A stretch of DNA of 20,258 nt from an uncultured Arenimonas sp. GTDB lineage: Bacteria > Pseudomonadota > Gammaproteobacteria > Xanthomonadales > Xanthomonadaceae. The position numbers were made by a program, and so were the translations under genes. Shown in pieces: positions 1-10,263 of the stretch (the first letter of the stretch is position 1; each line of letters begins with the position of its first letter). The stretch lies in assembly GCA_946480565.1 (NCBI GenBank), contig CAMLKR010000026.1:1-20258 (forward strand), in the 5' to 3' direction. The notes beneath the pieces were generated by a model, which saw nothing but the letters and a program-made list of their open reading frames with translations, ran no database searches and was not told the DNA's origin.

Positions 1-574
1 GGGTGCACAGGGTGGCGCCGAAATCCATGATCGCCTGGGTGTAGTCGGCCAGGCGCTCGTCGGGCAGATGCTGCTGCGCGATCTCCCACAGCTTCTTCTC
101 GACCGGGCCGCTGCCGGGATAACCGGCGATGCCGTGGAAACGCGCCAGCGTGCGCTTCACGTTGCCGTCTAGGATGGCGTGGCGGTCGCCATGCGCCTGC
201 GCCAGGATCGCGCCGGCCGTGCTGCGGCCGATGCCGGGCAGGGCGGCGAGTTTCGCGAAATCGCGCGGCAGTTCGCCGCCGTGTTCGGCCACGCAGACTT
301 GGGCTGCCTTGTGCAGGTTGCGGGCCCGGGCGTAATAGCCCAGGCCGGCCCACAGCGCCAGCACGCGGTCGGTGTCGGCGGCGGCGAGGTCGGGCAGGGT
401 GGGCAGCGCGTCCAGGAAGCGCGCGTAGTACGGAATCACGGTCTGCACCTGGGTCTGCTGCAGCATGATCTCCGCCAGCCAGACGCGGTAGGGCGTGCGC
501 GGATGCTGCCAGGGCAGGTCGTGGCGGCCGTCGCTGTCGAACCAATGCAGAAGCCGGGACGCGAAGGTCTTCAT
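1..574 (-). CDS. mutY: A/G-specific adenine glycosylase MutY (3' part cut by window edge)
   Basis: This base-excision repair glycosylase removes adenine mispaired with 8-oxoguanine or guanine. The ATG is at 574-572 and about 191 codons are present. The N-terminus has the MutY pattern LPW (residues 20-22), then W-L-A-E-I-M-L-Q-Q-T-Q-V, whose Glu35 matches E. coli catalytic Glu37. Next come GLGYYARARNLHKAA, the helix-hairpin-helix LPGIGRSTAGAI, and LDGNVKR, whose Asp136 matches E. coli Asp138. The iron-sulfur cluster and the C-terminal 8-oxoG recognition domain lie beyond the window. The start overlaps the stop of the AsmA-like gene by 4 nt (ATGA), so translation is probably coupled. Identity is seen directly from motifs; only the missing C-terminus is uncertain. 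Confidence 0.95.
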   Translation of the reverse strand, partial: MKTFASRLLHWFDSDGRHDLPWQHPRTPYRVWLAEIMLQQTQVQTVIPYYARFLDALPTLPDLAAADTDRVLALWAGLGYYARARNLHKAAQVCVAEHGGELPRDFAKLAALPGIGRSTAGAILAQAHGDRHAILDGNVKRTLARFHGIAGYPGSGPVEKKLWEIAQQHLPDERLADYTQAIMDFGATLCT

Positions 575-1736
575 GGCTCCCCTTCCGGGTCTGCGTCCGC
601 TTCGCTTTCTGTAGCCTCATCGTCTTCGATCCGGATGCGCACGCCTTCCAGCGTCACGCCGCCAACCACCATGCTCGGCGTCTCGACGGTCGCGCGCAGC
701 GGCGGCAGCGGGCTGGCGTCCGTCCTGTCGAGCCAGGCCAGGAGTTCCGGAACCGCCAGTTCCGCTTCGGCCCGCGTCTGGTCGCGGACCAGGGTCAGCG
801 ACAGCGGCGCGCTGAAGTCCGCGGCGCCGGAATAGCCGAGCGTGAAGTCCACCGGTGCGATGGACTCCGCCAGCGGCGAGGGCAGCACCGGCCAGTCCGC
901 GGGCCAGGCGGGCAGGCGGCCCTCCAAGGCCATTCCGATGGATTCGCCGAACGAGGCGGTGCCCGAGGCATCCACGTCCGGCAGCGGCGACTGCGAGCGC
1001 AGCCGCAGCGTCTTCAGCGCCAGCGCGGCGGTATCGCCGGTGGCGTCGAACCGGCCGGCCGCGCCCAGCGTCACCGGCGCTTCGAGCTCTCCGTCGCGCA
1101 GGCGGCCTTCCAGCGCCAAGTCGAAGTCCGAGGCCAGGCCGGCGCTGTCCAGGCCCAGCGGGCCCTCGAACAGCAGGAAAAGGCTGCCGCGTTCGAACTG
1201 GCCCGAAACCTGGGCTTCCGCGCGCTCGCCGGGCACCAGGCTCGGCAGCGTCAGCCCCAGCATGTCCAGCGCCCAGCCCTCGCCGAGCACGGTGCCATCG
1301 ACGATGCGCAGGCCGTCGGTGAAGGTCGGCAATTCGAACGGCGCCTCCGGCCGCGTCGCCTGCCAGGCCGCCAGCGCGGCCAGGTCCAGCACCGGTCGCT
1401 CAAGTTCGACGCGGGTGATCACCAGCGCAGTGTCCCCCGTCAGCGTGGACCAGGGCAGGGAGACTTCGGCGCGTTCGGCGTGCAGCAGCGGTGTGCCGGC
1501 GCCGGGCTGGCGCGCGCTCAGCTTCGGCAGCACCAGACGCGGCTCCGGGCGCAGCGCGTATTCGGGCGTGCCGTCAATCGACAGCTCGAGCCCGAGCGCG
1601 GCGCCGGCGCGGTCGAGCATGAGGACGGTCAGGCGCTCCGGCTCCAGCTGGCGGTTCAACCACCACGCGCCGATCAGCAGCAGGACCGCGAAGGCGGCGA
1701 GGAACTTGGGCCAGCGGCGTTTGCGCGCCGGTGCCG

Positions 1737-1740
<4 letters not shown>
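571..1740 (-). CDS. AsmA-like inner-membrane protein
   Basis: The 389-residue protein has a short basic N-terminus (residues 2-11), one membrane segment at about 14-29 and a large presumably periplasmic part, ending in an acidic tail rich in Asp and Glu. The segment after the membrane helix (a Leu-rich stretch followed by G-x-E-L-S-I-D-G-T-P-E-Y-x-L-x-P-x-P) resembles the AsmA N-terminal pattern. AsmA relatives are linked to outer-membrane assembly and lipid transport. It is shorter than E. coli AsmA (about 617 residues). The start is GTG at 1740-1738 with a G-rich Shine-Dalgarno just upstream, overlapping the ftsY stop as GTGA; its own stop overlaps the mutY start. Family assignment is by pattern and moderately sure; the substrate is unknown. 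Confidence 0.75.
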
Positions 1741-3990
<2,250 letters not shown>

Positions 3991-4017
3991 GACCCACTCA
4001 CAGAAGAGGTACGACCC

Positions 4018-4521
4018 ATGAACCGCGCTCTAGTCCCGCTTGCCCTGCTGCTCTCGCTGTCCCTGCTCGCCGGCTGTCAGAAGGCCGAAGAGCCGCCGCC
4101 GGCGCCGACCGTGCTGACCGCGCCGACGGGCACCGACGACATGGCCTGGAAGGAATACCTGGGCAAGGTGGTCGGCCAGAACCAGGCCGGCGTCACCGAC
4201 CGCACCTTCCCCTACTACCTGCCGGCCAACAGCGCCGAGCCGGCCGAGGGCGACCAGGACGGCAAGTCCCAGTACGACCGCCAGCTCGAGAACGTCACCG
4301 CCGTCGTGCAGCGCACCGTGCTGCCGGGCAACATGCTGGCCTTCGGTTCGCCCGACAGCGCCAAGATGGCCGACCTGATCATCGCCGCCTTCACCGGCGC
4401 CGAGCCCGACGCCCTGAAGGGCTCGCAGGTGCTGTTCATCGGCAAGACCGAGGATTCCGCCCGCGTGCAGGCCGCCGTCGAGGCCGCCGGCGCCAAGTAC
4501 ATCTTCGTCGAAGCCAAGTGA
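4018..4521 (+). CDS. Predicted lipoprotein of unknown function
   Basis: The 167-residue protein has a lipoprotein signal: charged start, hydrophobic Leu/Ala core and the lipobox L-A-G-C with Cys20 as the likely lipidation site. A short Pro/Glu linker follows, then a small soluble domain of about 140 residues with no other Cys. Visible patches are MAWKEYLGKVVGQNQAGV, RTFPYYLPAN and a C-terminal half (KGSQVLFIGKTEDSARVQAAVEAAGAKYIFVEAK) that looks like an alternating strand/helix unit. An AGAAGAGG Shine-Dalgarno precedes the ATG at good spacing. It sits between coaD and a ferredoxin. Residue 21 is Gln, which does not suggest inner-membrane retention, so outer-membrane placement is inferred. I do not recognise a named family. 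Confidence 0.85.
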   Translation: MNRALVPLALLLSLSLLAGCQKAEEPPPAPTVLTAPTGTDDMAWKEYLGKVVGQNQAGVTDRTFPYYLPANSAEPAEGDQDGKSQYDRQLENVTAVVQRTVLPGNMLAFGSPDSAKMADLIIAAFTGAEPDALKGSQVLFIGKTEDSARVQAAVEAAGAKYIFVEAK

Positions 4522-4531
4522 GCTGCCGCCC

Positions 4532-4556
4532 GCGCCCCGGCCGCGCGCCGGGGCGC
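4532..4556 (+). other. Strong GC hairpin just before the ferredoxin ribosome-binding site
   Basis: A perfect 10-bp inverted repeat (GCGCCCCGGC / GCCGGGGCGC) with a 5-nt loop lies in the 46-nt gap between the lipoprotein and ferredoxin genes. No T run follows, so it is not a standard intrinsic terminator. The AGGG that may serve as Shine-Dalgarno starts one base after the stem. It could stabilise the upstream mRNA end or limit downstream translation; this is inference. Confidence 0.45.
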
Positions 4557-4567
4557 AGGGCAACACC

Positions 4568-4828
4568 ATGTCCCTGCTGATCAACCAGCTCTGCATCAAC
4601 TGCGACGTCTGCGCCCCGGCCTGTCCGAACGACGCGATCAGCCAGGGCGAGACCATCTACGTCATCGACCCGCGCCGCTGCACCGAATGCGTGGGCCATT
4701 TCGACGAACCCCAGTGCGTGGTGGTCTGCCCGGTCGAGTGCATCGACCTCGACGGCGACAACCCCGAGTCCCGCGAGCAACTGCTCGCCAAGTACCACGT
4801 GCTGATGCAAGGGAAGACCGCCGCATGA
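4568..4828 (+). CDS. 2[4Fe-4S] ferredoxin, Alvin/YfhL type
   Basis: This is a small cytoplasmic electron carrier of 86 residues. The first cluster motif is C-I-N-C-D-V-C-A-P-A-C-P (C-x2-C-x2-C-x3-C-P). The second is C-T-E-C, eight residues, then C-x3-C-P. The insertion between the second and third Cys of that cluster, plus a C-terminal helical tail of about 25 residues, is the known mark of Allochromatium-type (Alvin) and YfhL ferredoxins. These typically have very low redox potentials. The electron donor and acceptor are not shown by context. The stop overlaps the start of the gamma-glutamyltransferase gene as ATGA. Confidence 0.93.
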   Translation: MSLLINQLCINCDVCAPACPNDAISQGETIYVIDPRRCTECVGHFDEPQCVVVCPVECIDLDGDNPESREQLLAKYHVLMQGKTAA

Positions 4829-6528
4829 TCCGTCGCCTGCTGCTCGTCCTGCTGCTGCTTTCGCCCCTCGTCTCCGCCGAGGCGCCGCGCCGCGGCGATC
4901 GGCCGGTGCAGGCGGCCATCGCCAGCGCCAACGCCTACGCCACCGACGCCGGTCTCGAAGTGCTGGCGCAGGGCGGCAATGCCTTCGACGCCGCGATCGC
5001 GGTCAGCGCGACCCTGGGCCTGGTGGAGCCGGAAAGCTCAGGCCTGGGCGGCGGTGCCTTCATGCTGCTGCGCACCGCGAAGGACGGCCGCGACGTGTTC
5101 GTGGATGCCCGCGAACGCGCGCCGCTGGCCGCCACCCGGGACATGTTCCTGGACGCGCAGGGCAATGCGGCGCGCCTGCGTTCGATCGACGGCGCGCTGG
5201 CCGCGGCCATTCCCGGTCTTCCTGCCGGCCTCGAACACCTGGCCAGGCGTTATGGCCGGCTGCCGCTGTCGAAGTCGCTGGCGCCGGCGATCCGGCTGGC
5301 GCGCGAGGGCTGGAGCTTCGGCCCGAAGAACGCGGCGATGCTCGGCTACCGCGCCGAGGTGCTGGCCAAGGACCGCGCCGCGGCGGCGCTGTTCCTGCGC
5401 GCCGGCAAGGTGCCGGCGGTCGGCACCCGCATGCGCAACGAGGACTACGCCCGCACGCTGGAGCTGCTGGCGCGCCGCGGCGCCGACGGCTTCTATCGCG
5501 GCGACTACGCCCGGCGCATGGTGGCCGGCGTGCGCGCCGCGGGCGGCATCTGGAGCGAGCGCGACCTGGCCGAGTACCGCGTGGTCGAACGCGAGCCGAT
5601 CCGAATCCGCCACCGCGGCTTCGAGATCGTCACCGCGCCGCCGCCGTCCTCGGGCGGGGTGGCGCTGGCGACCATCCTGCACATCCTGGAAGGCTACGAG
5701 TATCCGAAGCTCGAGGCCGTGCCGCGTTACCACCTGACCATCGAGGCCATGCGCCGCGCCTACCGCGACCGCGCCGCCTACCTGGGCGATCCGGATTTCG
5801 TGGACGTGCCGGTGCCGCTGCTGACCAGCCGCGAATACGCCGCCGGCCTGCGCGCCGGCATCCATCCCGAACGCGCCACGCCCAGCGACCTGCTGCCCAG
5901 CGCCACGCTTTCGCCTTCGGGCCCCGACACCAGCCACTTCTCGATCATCGACGCCGAGGGCAACCTGGTGGCGATCACGCAGACGGTGAACCTGCCCTAC
6001 GGCAATGCCGTCGTGGTGCCGGGCACCGGCTTCCTGCTCAACAACGAGATGGACGACTTCTCGGTGAAGCCGGGCGTGCCCAATGCCTACGGCCTGGTCG
6101 GCGAGGACGCCAACGCGATCGCGCCCGGCAAGCGCCCGCTGTCGTCGATGACGCCGACCTTCCTGGTCGGCCCGGACCGGATCGCCGCGATCGGCACGCC
6201 GGGCGGCAGCCGCATCGTCACCATGGTGCTGCTGGGCCTGTTCGAACTGATGGACGGGCAGGGCGCCCAGGCCACGGTCGACCGGCCGCGTTACCACCAC
6301 CAGTACCTGCCGGACCAGCTGTCGGCCGAACCGGGCGCCTTCGACGAGGCCCAGCTCGCCGCCCTGCGCGAGCGCGGCCATAAGGTGCAGGTCGCCGACC
6401 GGCCCTGGGGCAACATGCACGTGGTGCTGTGGCACCGCGGCACCGGCGCGGTCGAGGCCGGCGCCGATCCGCGCTGGAAGGGCGTGGGCAAGGGCGCCTC
6501 GACCGAAAAGGGTTCGATCTACCGCTGA
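4825..6528 (+). CDS. ggt: Gamma-glutamyltransferase (periplasmic)
   Basis: This N-terminal nucleophile enzyme cleaves or transfers the gamma-glutamyl group of glutathione. From the ATG overlapping the ferredoxin stop, the protein has 567 residues and begins with a Sec signal peptide (cleavage likely after V-S-A, about residue 18). Further upstream in-frame starts would put ferredoxin-gene sequence before the signal peptide and are unlikely. Family landmarks are GGNAFDAA, the SSGLGGGAF block, D-A-R-E-R-A-P with the substrate-binding Arg, the autoprocessing site D-T-S-H-F with catalytic Thr369, [17 protein letters not shown] and GTPGGSRI. Cleavage before Thr369 should give large and small subunits. 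All expected catalytic landmarks are present. Confidence 0.95.
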   Translation: MIRRLLLVLLLLSPLVSAEAPRRGDRPVQAAIASANAYATDAGLEVLAQGGNAFDAAIAVSATLGLVEPESSGLGGGAFMLLRTAKDGRDVFVDARERAPLAATRDMFLDAQGNAARLRSIDGALAAAIPGLPAGLEHLARRYGRLPLSKSLAPAIRLAREGWSFGPKNAAMLGYRAEVLAKDRAAAALFLRAGKVPAVGTRMRNEDYARTLELLARRGADGFYRGDYARRMVAGVRAAGGIWSERDLAEYRVVEREPIRIRHRGFEIVTAPPPSSGGVALATILHILEGYEYPKLEAVPRYHLTIEAMRRAYRDRAAYLGDPDFVDVPVPLLTSREYAAGLRAGIHPERATPSDLLPSATLSPSGPDTSHFSIIDAEGNLVAITQTVNLPYGNAVVVPGTGFLLNNEMDDFSVKPGVPNAYGLVGEDANAIAPGKRPLSSMTPTFLVGPDRIAAIGTPGGSRIVTMVLLGLFELMDGQGAQATVDRPRYHHQYLPDQLSAEPGAFDEAQLAALRERGHKVQVADRPWGNMHVVLWHRGTGAVEAGADPRWKGVGKGASTEKGSIYR

Positions 6529-6553
6529 GCCGCGCGCCGGCGAGGAGCACACG

Positions 6554-7444
<891 letters not shown>

Positions 7445-7454
7445 GGAGACACCG

Positions 7455-7883
7455 ATGCGCCTTCTGTTCCCGGTCCTGCTGCTGGTCGCGCCCGCCGCAT
7501 TCGCCTCGCATGCCACGCCCTATGGCGAGGCGATGCCGGAAAGCGAACCCGTCTCGATCGCCATCGCCGCCAAGGACCCCGCCGCCTACGCCGGCAAGCC
7601 GATGCGCTTCAGCGGCCGCATCACCCAGGTCTGCCAGAAGAAGGGCTGCTGGGTGGTGCTGGAGGCCGATGGCCAGAGCGCCCGGGTGATGGCCAAGGAC
7701 CATGGTTTCGCAGTGCCCACCGATTCTTCGGGCGAGGCGCACGCCTGGGGCCTGCTGCAGGTCGAGCCGATCAGCGCCGAACATGCGAAGCACCTGGTCG
7801 AAGACGACGGCGCCGCGGCGCCGGCCGCGCAGGAACTGCGCATCGTCGCCACCGGCATCGAGATCCTCGACGGCACGCCGTAA
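7455..7883 (+). CDS. Secreted DUF4920 protein
   Basis: The 142-residue protein starts with a Sec signal peptide (MRLLFPVLLLVAPAAFA, cleavage near residue 17-18). The mature part has the DUF4920 pattern: an A-G-K-P-M-R-F-S-G-R-I strand, then VCQKKGCWVVLE with two Cys four apart, RVMAKDHGFAVP, and a C-terminal strand ending near IEILDG. The fold is expected to be a small OB-like beta barrel of unknown function, in the periplasm. The ATG is chosen because a GAGGAG Shine-Dalgarno lies 6 nt upstream and the signal peptide begins there; an in-frame GTG or TTG farther upstream would read through the preceding gene. Confidence 0.88.
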   Translation: MRLLFPVLLLVAPAAFASHATPYGEAMPESEPVSIAIAAKDPAAYAGKPMRFSGRITQVCQKKGCWVVLEADGQSARVMAKDHGFAVPTDSSGEAHAWGLLQVEPISAEHAKHLVEDDGAAAPAAQELRIVATGIEILDGTP

Positions 7884-7911
7884 CACGGCTGTGACCTTGG
7901 CTTGATCGAAT

Positions 7912-7937
7912 GCGGGGTCGCCCGCCAGAGACCCCGC
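7912..7937 (+). other. Hairpin immediately before the PhoX-like start codon
   Basis: A perfect 8-bp stem (GCGGGGTC / GACCCCGC) encloses a 10-nt loop and ends two bases before the ATG at 7940. The only purine-rich candidate for ribosome binding (AGAGA) lies in the loop and the start of the second arm. It may regulate translation or serve as a 3' end for the upstream transcript, but no T run follows. Confidence 0.4.
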
Positions 7938-7939
7938 GC

Positions 7940-9337
7940 ATGAATGATTCTTCGCTTCCGGCGTTCTCCCGTCGCCGCCTGCTACAGGGAGGCGGCTTCG
8001 GCCTCGGCGTCGCTGCGCTGGGCCTGAGCCCGGTCGGAAAACTGCTGGCCCAGACCGGCGTCGGTCCGCATCCCGGTTACGGGCCGCTGCAGGTGGTCAA
8101 GGACGGCAGCACGGGCCTGCCCCTGCTGCGGCTGCCGGAAGGTTTCAGCTACGTCAGCTTCGGCTGGACGGGAGAACCCATCGCCACCGACGTCGCCTGT
8201 CCCGGCAATCACGACGGCATGGGCATGGTGAGTGCGCGCGGCGACGTGGTCACCCTGGTCCGCAACCACGAAGTGGCGACCGATCCCGGCGGCAGCTTCG
8301 CGCCACCCGACGGAACCTATGATCCGGACTGCCGCGGCGGCACGGTGACCCTGCGTTTCGACACCTCGAAGGGGCGTTTCGTGGATGCGTGCCCCTCGCT
8401 TTCGGGGACCCTGGTGAACTGCGCCGGCGGCACCACGCCCTGGGGCAGCTGGCTGTCCTGCGAGGAGATCGTGCTCGACCGGGACCAGCGGGTCCCGATG
8501 ACCAAGGACTACGTGCACACCATGAAGCGCAGCCACGGCTTCGTCTTCGAGGTGCCCGCCGACGGCCTGTCCCGGGCCGAACCGCTGGTGGCCATGGGCC
8601 AGATGAAGCACGAGGCGGCGGCGGTCGACCCTGCGACCGGCATCGTCTACCTGACCGAAGACCAGGAGCCTGCGGGCTTCTATCGCTTCCTGCCGAAAAA
8701 GCCGGGAGAACTGCACCGCGGCGGCCGGCTGCAGATGCTGCAGGCCCGGGGAGTGCGCGACCTGCGCACCGGGCGACGCTCCGGGGAGATCTTCAAGGTG
8801 CGCTGGGTCGAGATCGAGCATCCGGAGAAGGGACGCGACGAACTGGGCGAGGACACCGGGCTGGTGCGCCAGGGCGTGATCGGTGGCGGTTCGATGTTCA
8901 CGCGCCTGGAAGGCGTGATCGTCGGCGATGGCCGCGTCTACTTCACCTCCACCAACGGCGGCGACGCCCGCTGTGGCCAGATCTGGGCCTATCTGCCCGG
9001 CGAGGAGCTGCTGGAGCTGGTGTTCGAGTCGCCGTCTCCGGACGTGCTGGATTTCCCCGATAACATCGTGCTCAGCCCGCGTGGCGGCATGGTGATCTGC
9101 GAAGACTCGGACCAGCCCGAGCAGCGGCTCTACGGCCGGACCGGCGACGGCGGCCTGTTCGAGTTCTGCCGGAACAACGTCGTGCTGGACGGGTTCCGCG
9201 GGTTCGAGGGCGACTTCCGCGACGAGGAGTGGGCCGGGGCCTGTTTCTCGCCGGACGGCAAGTGGCTGTTCGCCAACGTGTACTCGCCCGGCTTCACGGT
9301 GGCCATCACCGGGCCCTGGAAGAACGGTTTGATCTGA
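7940..9337 (+). CDS. PhoX/DUF839 family protein, Tat-exported
   Basis: The 465-residue protein has a twin-arginine signal (S-R-R-R-L-L followed by a Gly/Leu-rich core and an A-Q cleavage region near residue 36). The mature protein shows DUF839/PhoX landmarks: LVRNHE, N-C-A-G-G-T-T-P-W-G-S-W-L-S-C-E-E, MKHEAAAVDPATGIVYLTEDQ, Y-F-T-S-T-N-G-G and a C-terminal FANVYSPGFTVAITGPW. Characterised PhoX enzymes are Ca/Fe-dependent periplasmic phosphatases and are usually longer (above 550 residues). Phosphatase activity here is therefore probable for the fold but not proven. The ATG at 7940 puts the RR motif 11 residues in, as expected; the GTG-type start 30 nt upstream falls before the hairpin and is less likely. 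Confidence 0.88.
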   Translation: MNDSSLPAFSRRRLLQGGGFGLGVAALGLSPVGKLLAQTGVGPHPGYGPLQVVKDGSTGLPLLRLPEGFSYVSFGWTGEPIATDVACPGNHDGMGMVSARGDVVTLVRNHEVATDPGGSFAPPDGTYDPDCRGGTVTLRFDTSKGRFVDACPSLSGTLVNCAGGTTPWGSWLSCEEIVLDRDQRVPMTKDYVHTMKRSHGFVFEVPADGLSRAEPLVAMGQMKHEAAAVDPATGIVYLTEDQEPAGFYRFLPKKPGELHRGGRLQMLQARGVRDLRTGRRSGEIFKVRWVEIEHPEKGRDELGEDTGLVRQGVIGGGSMFTRLEGVIVGDGRVYFTSTNGGDARCGQIWAYLPGEELLELVFESPSPDVLDFPDNIVLSPRGGMVICEDSDQPEQRLYGRTGDGGLFEFCRNNVVLDGFRGFEGDFRDEEWAGACFSPDGKWLFANVYSPGFTVAITGPWKNGLI

Positions 9338-9404
9338 TCGGCGGCATTGCGGAAGGCCGGCGCGGCGCGGATCATTCCGCCATCGCCCCGACCCTGGACT
9401 TTCG

Positions 9405-9827
9405 ATGATCACCCTTCTCTACGCCGGCCTGTGCACCCTGCTGGTCCTGGTCCTTGCCGGCCGGGTGATGGCGCGGCGGCTCAGCCACAAGATCGGCATC
9501 GGCGACGGCGGCGACCACGAGCTGATGAAGCGCGTGCGCGCGCATGCCAACGCGGTCGAATACCTGCCGCTGGCCCTGCTGCTGCTTGGCGGCATGGAGC
9601 TCAACGGTTATCCGAACGCGGTGATCCACGGGTTCGGCGCCATGCTCCTGGTGTCGCGGCTGCTGCACGCCTGGGGCCTGAGCCGCAGCTCGTCGGCCAG
9701 CCCGGGCCGCTTCGTCGGCATCCTGTTCACCCTGCTGCTGATGGTGGCGATGTCGCTGTTCGCGATCGCGGGGTTCGTGCAGCCCTACCTGGCGACCGAG
9801 GCCGAGGCGCAGGAATACGTTGAATGA
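9405..9827 (+). CDS. MAPEG family membrane protein
   Basis: The 140-residue protein is strongly hydrophobic, with four membrane segments at about residues 2-20, 48-65, 69-86 and 102-125. It carries the MAPEG hallmark R-A-H-A-N-A-V-E-Y-L-P-L-A-L-L-L at about 45-60. MAPEG proteins are trimeric membrane enzymes or relatives that act with glutathione or on lipophilic compounds; bacterial members are poorly characterised. It follows the PhoX-like gene on the same strand after 67 nt. The Shine-Dalgarno is weak. A glutathione S-transferase occurs elsewhere in the window, but no link is shown. Confidence 0.88.
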   Translation: MITLLYAGLCTLLVLVLAGRVMARRLSHKIGIGDGGDHELMKRVRAHANAVEYLPLALLLLGGMELNGYPNAVIHGFGAMLLVSRLLHAWGLSRSSSASPGRFVGILFTLLLMVAMSLFAIAGFVQPYLATEAEAQEYVE

Positions 9828-9829
9828 GG

Positions 9830-9951
9830 GCGCGTCCTAGCGCGGCGGCCGCTCCGGGCATCCTGCCCTCCCGCGGCATTCGCACATCAGTGTGCATCGC
9901 CGCTACGGGCGTCCTGCCCTCCCGCGGCACTTGCGCGTCCTAGCGCGGCGG
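9830..9951. repeat. Intergenic repeat element (two direct-repeat families plus a small hairpin)
   Basis: A 19-nt exact direct repeat (GCGCGTCCTAGCGCGGCGG) occurs at 9830-9848 and 9933-9951. Between them a 24-nt module occurs at 9855-9878 and 9906-9929 with one mismatch. A small inverted repeat GCACA-TCAG-TGTGC lies at 9882-9895. The right copy of the 19-mer forms the last codons and the stop of the EF-hand gene. The minus strand is open and would encode two copies of M-P-R-E-G-R, which looks like repeat-derived sequence and not a gene. I recall similar short intergenic repeats in Lysobacter-like genomes; genome-wide dispersal is inference. Confidence 0.7.
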
Positions 9952-10263
9952 CGCCAGGAGTTCTTCGCGGCTCAGGTGGGCGTCGCCGTCGGCGTCCTGG
10001 CGGGTGAACTGGGCGGTGAAACGTTCGTGGTGCTGGGCCAGGGTGATGGTCGGTGCGTCCGGGATGTGCTGTTCGTGCGGCTCCAGCACGTCGTTGCGGT
10101 CCACGTCCATCTGCCGGAAGGCGAAGCTCATGCGATCGAGGAACTCGGGCAGGGACACGCGGCCATCGCCGTCGCGGTCGACCTTGGAAAAATAATCGTC
10201 GGCCTGGGCGGCCGCGGAGCCGCTGGCGAGAAGCAGGACCAGCAGCAGTCCGTTACCCCGCAT
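9940..10263 (-). CDS. Secreted EF-hand calcium-binding protein
   Basis: The 107-residue protein has a Sec signal peptide (about residues 1-19, cleavage near A-A-A-Q). Three EF-hand loops follow: DRDGDGRVSLPE at 29-40 (canonical), DVDRNDVLEPHE at 53-64 and DADGDAHLSREE at 90-101. An odd number of hands in about 85 mature residues suggests that one is unpaired or that the protein dimerises. The role is likely calcium binding or buffering in the periplasm. The ATG lies inside the rlmM 3' end (11-nt overlap). Its own 3' end is made of the 9933-9951 repeat copy, so the last residues (A-P-P-R) may have been set by that element. Confidence 0.85.
   Translation of the reverse strand: MRGNGLLLVLLLASGSAAAQADDYFSKVDRDGDGRVSLPEFLDRMSFAFRQMDVDRNDVLEPHEQHIPDAPTITLAQHHERFTAQFTRQDADGDAHLSREELLAPPR

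Noticed and set aside
4687..4824. A longer N-terminus for gamma-glutamyltransferase
   Set aside because: It would lie inside the ferredoxin gene in another frame and would bury the signal peptide that begins at the ATG at 4825.
7910..7939. A longer start for the PhoX-like protein
   Set aside because: It would begin just before the hairpin and push the twin-arginine motif farther from the N-terminus; the ATG at 7940 fits a Tat signal better.
9349..9380. Inverted repeat GCGGAA / TTCCGC with a 20-nt loop between the PhoX-like and MAPEG genes, considered as a terminator
   Set aside because: Only 6 bp with a large loop and no T run; expected by chance in this composition.
9727..9930. A 67-codon minus-strand frame with two M-P-R-E-G-R repeats
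   Set aside because: The repeats come from the intergenic 24-nt module and the rest is antisense to the MAPEG gene; no coding support.
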